Positions 28,604 to 38,401 are shown, counted from the first letter of the stretch. The stretch: DNA of 64,000 nt from Tessaracoccus oleiagri (GCF_900103275.1 NZ_FNGP01000003.1:310001-374000), one strand, 5' to 3'. Numbers and translations are program-made. The notes: generated by a model from the sequence alone, not told the origin.

Positions 28604-31240
28604 ATGAGCGAACAGCGTTACATCTACGATCTGGCCGAGGGCGACGCCAGCATGAAGAACCTCCTGGGCGGGAAAGGGGCCGGCGTCGCCGAGATGGCGC
28701 GCATCGGGGTCCCCGTGCCGGACGCCTTCACGGTCACCACCACCGCCAGCGTGGAGACCATGAAGAACGGCGGCACGTGGCCCGAGGGGCTCGACTCGCA
28801 GATCGACGCGGCGCTCGCGAGGCTCGAGGAGCGCACCGGTCGCACGCTCGGCGGCGCCACCCGGCCGCTGCTGGTGTCCGTGCGCTCGGGAGCCGTCGTC
28901 TCCATGCCCGGCATGATGGACACGATCCTCAACCTGGGCATCAGCGACGAGTCGGTCGTCGCCGTGGCGGAGGAGTCCGGCAACCCGCGCTTCGCCTGGG
29001 ACTGCTACCGGCGCTTCATCCAGATGTACGGCGAGGTCGTCGAGGGCGTGCCCGGCCACGTGTACGAGGACGCCCTCACCGAGCTCAAGCGGGAGCGCGG
29101 CGTCGAGCAGGACACCGAGCTCACGGCCGAGGACCTGCAGGGCCTCGTGGCCACGTTCAAGGAACTGTCGGAGGACCACCTCGGCGGGGCCTGGACGTCG
29201 GACCCCCGGGAGCAGCTCCACCGCGCGGTGGACGCGGTGTTCCGGTCCTGGCAGAACCCGCGGGCGGAGGTCTACCGCCGTGCGCACAACATCTCCTCCG
29301 AGCTCGGCACGGCCGTCAACGTGATGCAGATGGTGTTCGGCAACCGGGGTGACACGTCGGCCACCGGCGTCTGCTTCACCCGCAACCCCTCCACCGGCGA
29401 GAAGGCGCTCTACGGCGAGTTCCTGATCAACGCCCAGGGCGAGGACGTCGTCGCAGGCATCCGCACCCCGCGGCCGATGGCGGAGATGGAGGAGATCCTG
29501 CCCGAGGCGTACCGCCAGCTGATCGACACCATGCACCGCATGGAGACGCACTACAAAGACATGCAGGACATGGAGTTCACCGTCGAGGACGGCAAGCTCT
29601 ACCTGCTGCAGACCCGCAACGGCAAGCGCACGGCCGCCGCCGCGCTGAAGGTGGCCTCCGACCTCGTCGACGAGGGGCTGATCGACCAGAAGGAGGCGCT
29701 GCGCCGCATCGAGCCCGGCCAGCTGGACCAGCTGCTGCACCCCGCGATCGACCCCGCCCACGGCAAGGCGCCGGTGGCGAAGGGTCTGCCCGCGTCGCCC
29801 GGCGCGGCGGTGGGCGAGGTGGTCTTCGACGCCGACACCGCCGCCGAGCGCGGCGGCCGCGGCGAGCCGGTCGTGCTCGTCCGCTACGAGACCACCCCCG
29901 ACGACATCCACGGCGTCATCGTCGCCCAGGGCATCCTCACCGCCCACGGCGGCATGACCTCGCACGCGGCCGTCGTGGCCCGCGGCATGGGCAAGCCCTG
30001 CGTGGCGGGTGCCTCGGGGATCCGGATCGACACGGCCGCCAAGACGCTCACCATCGGCGACAAGGTCTTCGCCGAGGGCGACGTGATCACCCTCGACGGC
30101 TCCACCGGCGAGGTCTACGGTGAGGCGCTCGAGCTCATCCCTCCGCAGATCAACGAGGACTTCGAGCGCGTCGTCGAGTGGGCCGACGAGGTACGCCGCC
30201 TCGGGGTGCGCGCCAACGCGGACACCTTCGAGGACGCGACGAAGGCCCGCGAGCTCGGCGCCGAGGGCATCGGGCTCTGCCGGACGGAGCACATGTTCAT
30301 GTCGCCGGACCGGCTCCCCGCGGTGCGGCGGATGATCCTCGCGGACACCCCCGAGGCCCGCGCCGACGCGCTCGAGGAGATCCTGCCGATGCAGCAGGCC
30401 GACTTCGAGGGCATCTTCACCGCCATGAAGGGGCTGCCGGTCACGGTGCGACTGCTCGACCCGCCGCTGCACGAGTTCCTCCCCAACCTGGTGGAGCAGT
30501 CGCTGCTGGTGCAGCGGCTCGAGCTCACCGGCGGCGACGAGGGGGAGCTGAAGGCCGCGCGCGCCACGCTCGCCCAGGTCAAGCGACTGCACGAGCAGAA
30601 CCCGATGCTCGGCACCCGCGGCTGCCGCCTCGCGATGCTCTACCCGGAGATCCCCGAGATGCAGACCAGGGCGATCATCCGGGCGGCCCTGGCGGTGAAG
30701 GAGCGCGAGGGGGAGACCGTCGGCGTCGAGATCATGATCCCGCTCGTGGCGCTGGAGCAGGAGTTGCAGACCCAGCGGTCCATCGTCGAGCGCGTGGTCG
30801 CGGAGGAGGTGGGGGACTCCGGGCTCGAGGTGCTGATCGGCACGATGATCGAACTGCCGCGTGCGGCGCTCACCGCCGACCGGATCGCCCGGCATGCCGA
30901 CTTCTTCAGCTTCGGCACGAACGACCTGACCCAGACGGGCATCGGGATCTCGCGTGACGACGCCGAGAACGGCTTCCTGGCGCAGTACATCATCGACCAC
31001 GTCCTTGAGCGCAACCCGTTCGAGTCGATCGACGTCGACGGCGTGGGCCAGCTCGTGGAGATCGGGGTCGAGAAGGGCCGCTCCGCCAAGCCGGGCCTGA
31101 AGACCGGCGTCTGCGGCGAGCACGGCGGTGACCCGGACTCGGTCGCGTTCTTCCACGGTGCCGGGCTCGACTACGTGTCCTGCTCACCGTTCCGCGTCCC
31201 GATCGCCCGGTTCGCGGCGGCGAAGGCCGTACTGGACTGA
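28604..31240 (+). CDS. ppdK: Pyruvate, phosphate dikinase
   Basis: An 878-residue enzyme that interconverts pyruvate, ATP and phosphate with phosphoenolpyruvate, AMP and pyrophosphate. Domains run from an ATP-grasp region (LLGGKGAGVAEM at the N-terminus), to the phosphohistidine domain with H454 in GGMTSHAAVV, to the PEP/pyruvate barrel with C837 in GVCGEHGGDP. The neighbouring PPDK regulator, which targets threonine beside that histidine, and the hppA pump next door support a pyrophosphate-linked carbon metabolism. AAGGAG at 28587-28592 favours the ATG at 28604. Confidence 0.97.
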   Translation: MSEQRYIYDLAEGDASMKNLLGGKGAGVAEMARIGVPVPDAFTVTTTASVETMKNGGTWPEGLDSQIDAALARLEERTGRTLGGATRPLLVSVRSGAVVSMPGMMDTILNLGISDESVVAVAEESGNPRFAWDCYRRFIQMYGEVVEGVPGHVYEDALTELKRERGVEQDTELTAEDLQGLVATFKELSEDHLGGAWTSDPREQLHRAVDAVFRSWQNPRAEVYRRAHNISSELGTAVNVMQMVFGNRGDTSATGVCFTRNPSTGEKALYGEFLINAQGEDVVAGIRTPRPMAEMEEILPEAYRQLIDTMHRMETHYKDMQDMEFTVEDGKLYLLQTRNGKRTAAAALKVASDLVDEGLIDQKEALRRIEPGQLDQLLHPAIDPAHGKAPVAKGLPASPGAAVGEVVFDADTAAERGGRGEPVVLVRYETTPDDIHGVIVAQGILTAHGGMTSHAAVVARGMGKPCVAGASGIRIDTAAKTLTIGDKVFAEGDVITLDGSTGEVYGEALELIPPQINEDFERVVEWADEVRRLGVRANADTFEDATKARELGAEGIGLCRTEHMFMSPDRLPAVRRMILADTPEARADALEEILPMQQADFEGIFTAMKGLPVTVRLLDPPLHEFLPNLVEQSLLVQRLELTGGDEGELKAARATLAQVKRLHEQNPMLGTRGCRLAMLYPEIPEMQTRAIIRAALAVKEREGETVGVEIMIPLVALEQELQTQRSIVERVVAEEVGDSGLEVLIGTMIELPRAALTADRIARHADFFSFGTNDLTQTGIGISRDDAENGFLAQYIIDHVLERNPFESIDVDGVGQLVEIGVEKGRSAKPGLKTGVCGEHGGDPDSVAFFHGAGLDYVSCSPFRVPIARFAAAKAVLD

Positions 31241-31242
31241 TC

Positions 31243-31791
31243 GTGCCCGTCTCGGAAGGCACCCTCACCGCCCTGCGAAGGGTGGGCGAGGACTACGCCT
31301 TCCTGGTCGGGGCGGCCACGCCCGACGAGCTCCTCGGGCCCACCCGCGGGACCCGCTGGACCAATCGCGAGTTGCTGTTCCACATGTGGTTCGGGCAGCA
31401 CCTCGTGCGCGTGTTCATCCCGCTGTTCGGCGGCTTCGCCCGGCTGCCGCGCCCAGTGTCCGTGGGATACGCCCGACTGCTGGAGGCGGCCACACGGCCG
31501 TACCACTGGGTCAACTTCGCCGGCCCGGTGGCCGGCGTGCGGGCGGTGAGGCTGCGGCGAGCCGCCTCGTGGATGGCGGCGGACACGGACTGGCTGCTGC
31601 GGTGGGCCCGGAGCGCCAGCGACGCGCAACTGGCCGCGGGCATGGCCGTGCCGGCGAAGTGGGATCCGTACTTCCGGCCCTGGATGTCGCGGGCGGACGT
31701 GCTCGACTGGGCGCCCCGCCATTACGCCCACCATCGCGCCCAGTTGACCCTGGCCGCCGCCGACGAGAGGGCGGAGGGCTCCGGGGGCTAG
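31243..31791 (+). CDS. DinB-like four-helix-bundle protein
   Basis: A 182-residue protein with the DinB/YfiT pattern: an early tryptophan and histidine motif (RWTNRELLFHMWFGQH, H47) and a C-terminal HYAHHRAQL with H162 and H163. These histidines could bind one metal ion. Members include thiol transferases and damage-induced proteins, but no substrate can be assigned. The GTG lies two bases after the ppdK stop, so it may be co-transcribed with it. It overlaps the convergent DinB-like gene by four bases at CTAG. Confidence 0.75.
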   Translation: MPVSEGTLTALRRVGEDYAFLVGAATPDELLGPTRGTRWTNRELLFHMWFGQHLVRVFIPLFGGFARLPRPVSVGYARLLEAATRPYHWVNFAGPVAGVRAVRLRRAASWMAADTDWLLRWARSASDAQLAAGMAVPAKWDPYFRPWMSRADVLDWAPRHYAHHRAQLTLAAADERAEGSGG

Positions 31792-32354
31792 CGGCGCAGT
31801 CCGGGGTAGAGGTCGCGCAGCAGGGCTATCTCCGCGCCGTGGTGGATCAGCTCGCGGTGGATGTGGAGCACCAGCGTCGCGCGCGGCTCCTCACCGAAGC
31901 CCGGCTCGCGATCCCCGACGGGTACCTCGAGGTCCTCGTCCGTCCACGAGGAGACGCCGGCGACCCACTGGTCGTGCATCGCGTCCAGGCTTCGGAGCGC
32001 CTCGTCCGCGGACCCGGGGTAGTCGTAGGTGCGGTAGTCGACGGGCGGCCCGTCGAAGTGGCTCGCGATCCGCATGCCGAGCACGCCGACGAGGATGTGG
32101 CCGAGCCGCCAGGCGATCGTGGTGACCGGCGGTGGGCTGGGCTCGGGGAAGGCGAAGTCGATGAGGTGGTCGCCGGCGCCGACCTGCAGGTAGCCGGGGT
32201 CCTGCCGGGCGGAGGAGGAGCCGACGGGCCGGACGCTCCAGCCGGGCACGGGCTCCCAGAAGTACTCCTCATCGGTGAGGCCGTCGAGCCGGCGGCGTAG
32301 CTGGTGGTCCCAGTGCCATTCGAGTTGTTCCACGAGTTTCGGTCCCCAGCGCAC
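31788..32354 (-). CDS. DinB-family protein
   Basis: A 188-residue protein with the DinB metal motif: H86 in WRLGHI and the C-terminal HIHRELIHHGAEIALLRDLY (H166, H171, H172). It starts with RWGPKLVEQLEWHWDHQLRRRLDGL, the usual first helix. The function within the superfamily is unknown. It is the second DinB-type protein here, convergent with the first but only distantly similar, so it is not a recent duplicate. The gap to the P-type ATPase gene upstream on this strand is 31 bases, so they may be co-transcribed in the order ATPase then DinB. Confidence 0.8.
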   Translation of the reverse strand: MRWGPKLVEQLEWHWDHQLRRRLDGLTDEEYFWEPVPGWSVRPVGSSSARQDPGYLQVGAGDHLIDFAFPEPSPPPVTTIAWRLGHILVGVLGMRIASHFDGPPVDYRTYDYPGSADEALRSLDAMHDQWVAGVSSWTDEDLEVPVGDREPGFGEEPRATLVLHIHRELIHHGAEIALLRDLYPGLRR

Positions 32355-32385
32355 GTTGCCTCCCCGGGTCGTCGGTCATCCCATG

Positions 32386-34749
32386 CTAGGAGCGACGGGG
32401 GAGCACGCGGGCGGGAAGGTGCAGGATCCGCGCCCGGACCCACCAGGTGACCTCGATGGCCGCCATGCCCGCGAGGCCGCAGACGATGCCGACGACGATC
32501 CGGTCGGGGTCGTCGATGTTGAGCTGGAGGATCTCGCGGGAGAAGGGCAGCAGGAACATCGCCGCGTAGAACGAGTAGGCGAACGCCACGAGCGCCAGCC
32601 GCCACAGGTAGTAGGGGCGCGCCACGACGGCGAGGGTCCACGTCGCCACCATGATCAGCGCGATGAGCGCGGCGGTGCTCGACGCCTCCTGCACGGCGTC
32701 GCTCACGTCGTGGGCGAGTCCGCGGGTCACCAGGTAGGTGACGATCGTGGCGATGGCGACGATGAGCCCGGCGGGGACGGCCCAGGACAGGGTGCGGCGC
32801 ACGAACCCCGGCCTGGCCTTGTCGCGGTTGGGCGCGAGGCTCAGCAGGAACGCGGGGATGCCGATCGTGAACCAGCCGACGACGGTGACGTGCAGCGGGA
32901 GGAAGGGGAAGGGGACGGCGACCAGCCCGAAGACCAGGGCGAGGGCGACCGCGTAGATGGTCTTGGTGAGGAACAGGTTGGCGACGCGCTCGATGTTGCC
33001 GATCACGCGTCGCCCCTCGGCAACGACGTGGGGGAGCGTGGCGAACTTGTCGTCGAGGAGTACGAGCTGGGCGACGCCCCGGGTGGCGGGCGAGCCGGAG
33101 CCCATCGCGACGCCTAGGTCCGCGTCCTTCAGCGCCAGCACGTCGTTGACGCCGTCGCCGGTCATCGCGACGGTGTGGCCCTCCTCCTGGAGCGCGTGCA
33201 CCATGTGCCGCTTCTGCTCCGGGGTGACGCGGCCGAAGACGTCGGCCGAGTTCACGGTCTGCGTGAACTCGCGTCCGGGCCCGGGCAGCGTGCGCGCGTC
33301 GACGGGGTCGCCGACGTCCACGCCAAGCAACCTGGTCACCGCCCCGACCGACGCGGCGTTGTCCCCGGAGATCACCTTCAGGTCCACGCCCTGGCTGCGG
33401 AAGTAGCGCAGGGTGTCGGCGGCGTCGGGCCGCACCAGCTGGTCGAGGACGAGCAGCGCGATGGGCGCCACGAGGCCTGGCGCCCCAGGGGAGTCGACGG
33501 GCAGCTCGGCCCGGCCGAGGACCAGCACCCGGCGCCCGGTCGCGGCGATCTCCTGCGCACGGCGGGCCACCTCGCCGTCGGTCAGCGCCTCCGGCGCGCC
33601 GAGGACGTAGTGCTCGTCGCCGAAGCTGGTGCCCGACCAGCGCCTCGCGGACGAGAACGGGGCACGCGCTGTCCGCGGCCACGGCTCGGTCGCCGGCGGG
33701 ACCGCGTCGGCGATGGCGCGCATCGAGGCGTTGTGGGTGTCGTCGGCCGCGACGAGCTGCTCCAGGACCGACCGCACGGCGGCCTCGTCGCGACCGATCG
33801 GGAGGATCTCGCCCAGCGTCATCGCGTTCTGCGTCAGGGTGCCGGTCTTGTCGGCGGCGACGACGTCGACGCGCGCGAGGCCCTCGATCGCCGGGAGCTC
33901 CTGGACCAGCACGTTGCGCCTGCCGAGGCGGATCACGCCGAGGGCGAAGGCCATGGCGGTGAGGAGCACGAGCCCCTCGGGGACCATGGGCACCAGCGAC
34001 GCGGTCATGGCGAGGACGGCGTCCTGCCACGTGACGTCGGGCCGGGAGAACTGGACGGCGATCGAGAGGATGCCGACGGGCACCAGCAGCCAGGACACGT
34101 AGCGGAGGATCTGGTTGATGCCCTGCCGGAGCTCGGAGTGCACGAGGGTGAACTTCGCCGCCTGCGCCGTGATCTGGGCGGCGTACGCGGCGGCCCCCAC
34201 CTTTGTGGCCCGGTAGGCGCCGCTGCCGGCGACGATGAAGGAGCCGGACATCACGGGGTCGCCCGGCTGCTTCGCCACCGGGTCCGCCTCGCCCGTGAGC
34301 AGGGACTCGTCCACCTCGAGGTAGTCCGCGCGGACCACCTCCCCGTCGACGACGACCTGCTCGCCCGGGCGCATCAGGACCACGTCGTCCAGCACCACCT
34401 CGTCGCGGGCCAGCTCGTACTCCTCGCCGTCGCGCAGCACCGTCGGCCGCGCCTCGCCCACCACCGCCAGCTTGTCGAGGGTGCGCTTCGCGCGCAGCTC
34501 CTGGATGATGCCGATGATCGAGTTCGCGACGATGAGGCCGGCGAACAGTCCCTGCAGCAGCTGGCCGGTGCTCAGCACGAAGAGGAACAGCACGAAGAGG
34601 ATGAAGTTGACCCTGGTGACGACGTTGGCGCGGATGATGCCCCACGTGGTGCGGCCCGAGCGGGGCGGCAGGGTGTTGACGTCGCCGCGCTGGATGCGTT
34701 CGGCGACCTCGTCGGCGGTGAGGCCGGTGAGCGGTGCGGGCGGCGGCAC
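32386..34749 (-). CDS. P-type cation-transporting ATPase, CtpE-like
   Basis: A 787-residue P-type ATPase with the phosphorylation site D300 in DKTGTLT, the TGEAD actuator motif, the GDGVND hinge motif and about ten membrane helices. The helix-4 motif VPEGL and overall length resemble mycobacterial CtpE, a calcium-uptake ATPase, rather than heavy-metal exporters, which carry CPC motifs. No N-terminal metal-binding domain is present. Ion specificity is inferred. The ATG at 34749 lies eight bases after the polyprenyl synthase gene, so the two form an operon. Confidence 0.85.
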   Translation of the reverse strand: MPPPAPLTGLTADEVAERIQRGDVNTLPPRSGRTTWGIIRANVVTRVNFILFVLFLFVLSTGQLLQGLFAGLIVANSIIGIIQELRAKRTLDKLAVVGEARPTVLRDGEEYELARDEVVLDDVVLMRPGEQVVVDGEVVRADYLEVDESLLTGEADPVAKQPGDPVMSGSFIVAGSGAYRATKVGAAAYAAQITAQAAKFTLVHSELRQGINQILRYVSWLLVPVGILSIAVQFSRPDVTWQDAVLAMTASLVPMVPEGLVLLTAMAFALGVIRLGRRNVLVQELPAIEGLARVDVVAADKTGTLTQNAMTLGEILPIGRDEAAVRSVLEQLVAADDTHNASMRAIADAVPPATEPWPRTARAPFSSARRWSGTSFGDEHYVLGAPEALTDGEVARRAQEIAATGRRVLVLGRAELPVDSPGAPGLVAPIALLVLDQLVRPDAADTLRYFRSQGVDLKVISGDNAASVGAVTRLLGVDVGDPVDARTLPGPGREFTQTVNSADVFGRVTPEQKRHMVHALQEEGHTVAMTGDGVNDVLALKDADLGVAMGSGSPATRGVAQLVLLDDKFATLPHVVAEGRRVIGNIERVANLFLTKTIYAVALALVFGLVAVPFPFLPLHVTVVGWFTIGIPAFLLSLAPNRDKARPGFVRRTLSWAVPAGLIVAIATIVTYLVTRGLAHDVSDAVQEASSTAALIALIMVATWTLAVVARPYYLWRLALVAFAYSFYAAMFLLPFSREILQLNIDDPDRIVVGIVCGLAGMAAIEVTWWVRARILHLPARVLPRRS

Positions 34750-34757
34750 GTCGCGGC

Positions 34758-35840
34758 TCAGAACGCGCGACGGACGCTCAGCTCCGCGAGCCGCGTCAAT
34801 GCCTGCCTGCCGTCGTCCGTGAGCGGGGCGTCACCGATCGCCTCGAGCCCGTCCGCCAGGTGCCGGTCGATGAGCTCCTCGACGTGCGCCCTCGCGCCCG
34901 TCGCCTCGACGATCGCGGCGGCTTCGGCGACGTCGTCGTCGGCTGCGTCCTTCGCGCCCAGCACCGCCCGCAGGCGGCGGCCGGCCGCCTCGTCGGCGCG
35001 CTCAAGGGCGGTCAGCACGAGGACCGTGGCCTTGCCCTCGCGCAGGTCGCCGCCGGTCGGCTTGCCGGTGACGTCCTCGTCGCCCCAGATGCCCAGCACG
35101 TCGTCGCGCAGTTGGAAGGCGGGGCCGATGTGGGCGCCGAAGCGGGCCAAGGCCCCGTACGCCTCGTCGGAGGCGCCGGCCAGCCGGGCGCCGATGAGGG
35201 CGGGACGCCGGATGGAGTAGCTCGCCGACTTGTACTCCAGCACGCGCTCGGCGACGGCGAGCGCGTCGGCATCGTCGGCGACGCCGTGGGCCGCGCTGAT
35301 GTCGAGGAACTGCCCCGCGGTGACCTCCGCGCGCATCCGGCCGAGCTCCTCGCGGGCGGCGTCGAGGCCGGGCGCGCCGGAGCGGTCGAACATGTCCGCG
35401 CTCCACATGAGCAGCATGTCGCCCAGCAGCACCGACGCCGAGGCCCCGAACTCGCGGGCGCTGCCCCGCCCGCCGCGCTCCAGGTGGAGGGCCTCGTACT
35501 GGCGGTGCGCCGCGGGCTTGCCGCGCCGGGTGTCGGCCGCGTCGATGAGGTCGTCGTGCACCAGCGCGGAGACGTGCAGGAGATCGAGCGAGGCCGCCAC
35601 CTGCAGGACGGGCTCCGGGTGGGTCCCGTCTCCGCCGGCCGCCACGTAGGACCAGTAGCAGTAGGCGGGACGCAGTCGCTTGCCGCCGTCGGTGTAGCTG
35701 CGCGCCACTTCCATGAGCGCCGAGGTGCCCACCTCCCGCAGCAGCACCTCCTGCTGGGAGAGGAACCCGTCGATCGCCCCGCCCACCGAGTCGCGGAACG
35801 CGTCGGACAGCGGATCGGCGGGGTCGAAATCTCGAAGCAT
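34758..35840 (-). CDS. Polyprenyl (geranylgeranyl-type) diphosphate synthase
   Basis: A 360-residue trans-prenyltransferase that extends isoprenoid chains from allylic diphosphates. Both aspartate motifs are present: DDLID at 96-100 and DDVLG at 246-250, with GGKRLRP upstream. The large residues before the first motif (LLHVSALVH) suggest a short to medium product, but chain length cannot be read reliably. From memory, mycobacteria have idsA2 next to metF at the same place. The ATG at 35840 is preceded by TACTCT at six bases, a leaderless arrangement. Confidence 0.9.
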   Translation of the reverse strand: MLRDFDPADPLSDAFRDSVGGAIDGFLSQQEVLLREVGTSALMEVARSYTDGGKRLRPAYCYWSYVAAGGDGTHPEPVLQVAASLDLLHVSALVHDDLIDAADTRRGKPAAHRQYEALHLERGGRGSAREFGASASVLLGDMLLMWSADMFDRSGAPGLDAAREELGRMRAEVTAGQFLDISAAHGVADDADALAVAERVLEYKSASYSIRRPALIGARLAGASDEAYGALARFGAHIGPAFQLRDDVLGIWGDEDVTGKPTGGDLREGKATVLVLTALERADEAAGRRLRAVLGAKDAADDDVAEAAAIVEATGARAHVEELIDRHLADGLEAIGDAPLTDDGRQALTRLAELSVRRAF

Positions 35841-35888
35841 GGACCCAGAGTAGTCGGGTCCGTCGGGCTGCCGCCTATTCTGGCCCCC
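35841..35888. promoter_or_regulatory. Overlapping divergent leaderless promoters of the prenyl synthase and metF
   Basis: In only 48 bases, TACTCT (minus, 35852 to 35847) ends six bases before one start codon and TATTCT (plus, 35876-35881) ends seven bases before the other. Each promoter's -35 region would fall next to the opposite -10, so the two should compete for RNA polymerase. Confidence 0.5.
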
Positions 35889-36791
35889 GTGCAAAATTCG
35901 AACGCCTCGACCGTGGGAGAACTCCTCGAGCATGCGGCCAGGCCGCTGTACTCGTTCGAATTCTTCCCCCCGCGAACCGCGGAGGAGGAGCCCGTCCTGC
36001 TGCGCGCGGTGGAGGCGCTCGCGCCGCTGAATCCCGACTTCGTGTCCGTCACCTACGGCGCCACGGGCTCGCGTCGGGACCGGACGATCCACGCCACCCG
36101 CCGCATCGCGGAGATCGGCAACCCCATGACGGTCGGGCACCTCACGTGCGTGGCGCAGTCGAAGGCCGACATCGCGGCAGCCCTCCACGAGTACGCCGAG
36201 GCCGGCGTGCGGAACATCCTCGCGGTCCGGGGGGACATGCCCGGCGGCGGGCCGTGGGAGCCGCACCGCGACGGGCTGCGGAACGCGACCGAGCTCGTCG
36301 AGTTCGTGAAGGGCGAGGGAGACTTCTGCGTCGGCGTCGCGGCCTTCGTCCAGCCCCACCCGGATTCCAACGACCTAGACCTGGACGCGCGCATCCTGCT
36401 GGAGAAGGTGGAGGCGGGCGCGGAGTTCGCCATCACGCAGTTGTTCTTCGAGACCAGGGACTACTTCGATTTGGTGGAGCGGGTACGTGGCCTGGGCTGC
36501 GACGTGCCCATCATCGCCGGACTGATGCCGCTCACGGTGATCACGCAGATCGAGCGGTTCCAGGCGCTGTCCGGCCAGCCGCTGCCGCAGTCGTTCGTCG
36601 ACCGGCTCCGCGCCGCTCCGCCGGAGGAGGTGCGAGCGGTGGGGCTGCAGCACACCGTCGACATGTGCAACGAGCTGATCGACGGCGGCGCCGCGGGGCT
36701 CCAGTTCTTCACCCAGAACCGCTCCAAGGCCACGCGCGAGGTCCTGGCCCAGGTGCGCGCCCAGCGCGACGCCCTGATCAGCCCCGCCTGA
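35889..36791 (+). CDS. metF: Methylenetetrahydrofolate reductase
   Basis: A 300-residue TIM-barrel flavoenzyme making 5-methyltetrahydrofolate for methionine synthesis. The family motifs SFEFFPPR, SVTYGATGS, ILAVRGD, ITQLFFE and the C-terminal FFTQNRS are all seen. The GTG at 35889 is chosen from the conserved N-terminus and the -10 site immediately upstream; there is no ribosome binding site. The 3' end overlaps the convergent membrane-protein gene by 14 bases. Confidence 0.95.
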   Translation: MQNSNASTVGELLEHAARPLYSFEFFPPRTAEEEPVLLRAVEALAPLNPDFVSVTYGATGSRRDRTIHATRRIAEIGNPMTVGHLTCVAQSKADIAAALHEYAEAGVRNILAVRGDMPGGGPWEPHRDGLRNATELVEFVKGEGDFCVGVAAFVQPHPDSNDLDLDARILLEKVEAGAEFAITQLFFETRDYFDLVERVRGLGCDVPIIAGLMPLTVITQIERFQALSGQPLPQSFVDRLRAAPPEEVRAVGLQHTVDMCNELIDGGAAGLQFFTQNRSKATREVLAQVRAQRDALISPA

Positions 36792-38388
36792 CCGGCACCA
36801 CCCGGGGGCCGTCCGGACCGACCAGCACGACGAGGTCCTCCCCGTCGTGCCCCTCCAGGGCGGCGACCAGCGCGTCGACGTCCCAGCCCGAAGGAGCGAG
36901 GTCCACGCGCGGCAGTAGACGGACTTCAGCGCCGGTGGCATCGGCCACGAGCCGGCGGCCGTCCGCGTAGTCGGGGGCCACCAGCAGCACCGACCTCGGG
37001 CCCGTCCTCCCGGGTGCCGCCTCGGCCACCGAACGGTCGTGCCGGAACACCGCCCAGTGGTAGACGGCCACAGCGCCCGCGGCCACGATGGTGCCGAGGC
37101 CGTAGCGCATGGCGCGCAGCGTCGCCGCGCCCAGGACCCCGTCGACGAGGTCCCCGAAGAACGACATGGCCACCGAGATGAGCGCGATGACCGCCGCGAC
37201 GGCGGCCAGCCCGAAGAGCAGCACGAGGTAGATGCGGCGGCTGAGCGACGCGATCTCGGGCTGCGGGTCGGCGGCCGTGGCCGACTGGATGCGGCGCCAG
37301 AAGATCCACCAGACGGGGACGCCGACGGCCAGGAGGGTGACGGCCGCCAGAAGTGTGTTGACCACCGTCATGCCGACGTCGACGCCGGGGGTCGCGGACT
37401 CGATGAGGGCGACGATGACCGTGCCGACGCCGAGCGCGGCCGCCACCAGCGCGATCCCGCTCACGAGGTACTCGTAGGTGCGTCGCGGCTCACTGCGGCC
37501 GACGCGGCCGAGGATGCTGCGGTGGTACCACCACAGGAGGACCCCGACGAGCACGGCCGCGATCTCCACGGCGGCGGAGTCGAAGTGCTGCGCGGCGGGG
37601 GCGCCGAGCCGGTCGCCGAGGAACCAGACGAGCACGCTCCACAGGAGGCGGCTCGCGGCGACGAGGCACAGGACGAGACCGCCACCCACCCCGAAGGGGA
37701 GGACGTACACGAGCCAGAAGGTGCGTCGCGGCAGCCGGATCCCGGAGGCCAACCAGTACACGCCCCACACGATGCCGCCCGCGACGAGGAGCCCCGCCCC
37801 CGTGCCGATCCCGCCGAGGCGGTGACCGATCACGTCGGGACGCAGGAACACGTCGAGTGCGGCGCCGAGCAACTGGGTGAGGCCGGCGGCCACGAAGGCG
37901 AGCCCGTAAAGGGAGCCCAGCAGGAGGTGCGGGGTGTCGCGCCGCGCGTCGAGCGCCCGCCGCGCCCAGTAGCGGTGGAGCAGCCAGAACGCCCCCCAGA
38001 CGAGCACCGCGGCGAGCGCGTCGGGCCGCAGCTCACCGTCGCCCACAAGCGCGGAGACCAGTTCTTGGGTGGCGCTGGTGAAGGCGATCGCCCCCGTGAG
38101 GGCCGCGAGGGTGAGGTAGATGGTGAAGAGGACGGACCGCGCCTCGGCCGGATCGCGACGGTGCGCGCCGCGTGTGCCCCACAGCAGGGCGGCGGACACG
38201 GCACCGCCGACGATCACGAAGGCGAGCGATCGGGCGAGCAGCGCGTCGGGATCCTGCCACTGTTCGTAGTCGACGCCGAAGGCGCGCGACAGCAGGTCGG
38301 AGGCCCCGATGGCGGTGACCAGCAGCAGGGCGTAGAGCACCGCGTACTGGAAGAAGCGACGGACGCCGCGGGCGGTGACGTGCGACAT
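36778..38388 (-). CDS. Multi-pass membrane protein with repeated DUF5671-like units
   Basis: A 536-residue protein with about 13-14 hydrophobic helices. A motif of an aromatic start, a hydrophobic helix, a short A/G-rich turn and a second helix (for example FFQYAVLYALLLVTAIGASDLL, split as FFQYAVLYALLLV and TAIGASDLL) recurs five or more times. This fits tandem DUF5671-type domains. The last ~110 residues are a soluble domain. No transport or enzyme motif is visible. The ATG at 38388 is taken because the N-terminal helix begins there. It lies 13 bases before a small anchored protein gene on the same strand, which is upstream in the operon. Confidence 0.65.
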   Translation of the reverse strand: MSHVTARGVRRFFQYAVLYALLLVTAIGASDLLSRAFGVDYEQWQDPDALLARSLAFVIVGGAVSAALLWGTRGAHRRDPAEARSVLFTIYLTLAALTGAIAFTSATQELVSALVGDGELRPDALAAVLVWGAFWLLHRYWARRALDARRDTPHLLLGSLYGLAFVAAGLTQLLGAALDVFLRPDVIGHRLGGIGTGAGLLVAGGIVWGVYWLASGIRLPRRTFWLVYVLPFGVGGGLVLCLVAASRLLWSVLVWFLGDRLGAPAAQHFDSAAVEIAAVLVGVLLWWYHRSILGRVGRSEPRRTYEYLVSGIALVAAALGVGTVIVALIESATPGVDVGMTVVNTLLAAVTLLAVGVPVWWIFWRRIQSATAADPQPEIASLSRRIYLVLLFGLAAVAAVIALISVAMSFFGDLVDGVLGAATLRAMRYGLGTIVAAGAVAVYHWAVFRHDRSVAEAAPGRTGPRSVLLVAPDYADGRRLVADATGAEVRLLPRVDLAPSGWDVDALVAALEGHDGEDLVVLVGPDGPRVVPVRRG

Positions 38389-38401
38389 GGTCAGGACCCC
38401 T

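Noticed and set aside
28115-31156. A 1013-codon frame antisense to ppdK
   Set aside because: It is the same kind of high-GC shadow; ppdK has all catalytic motifs.
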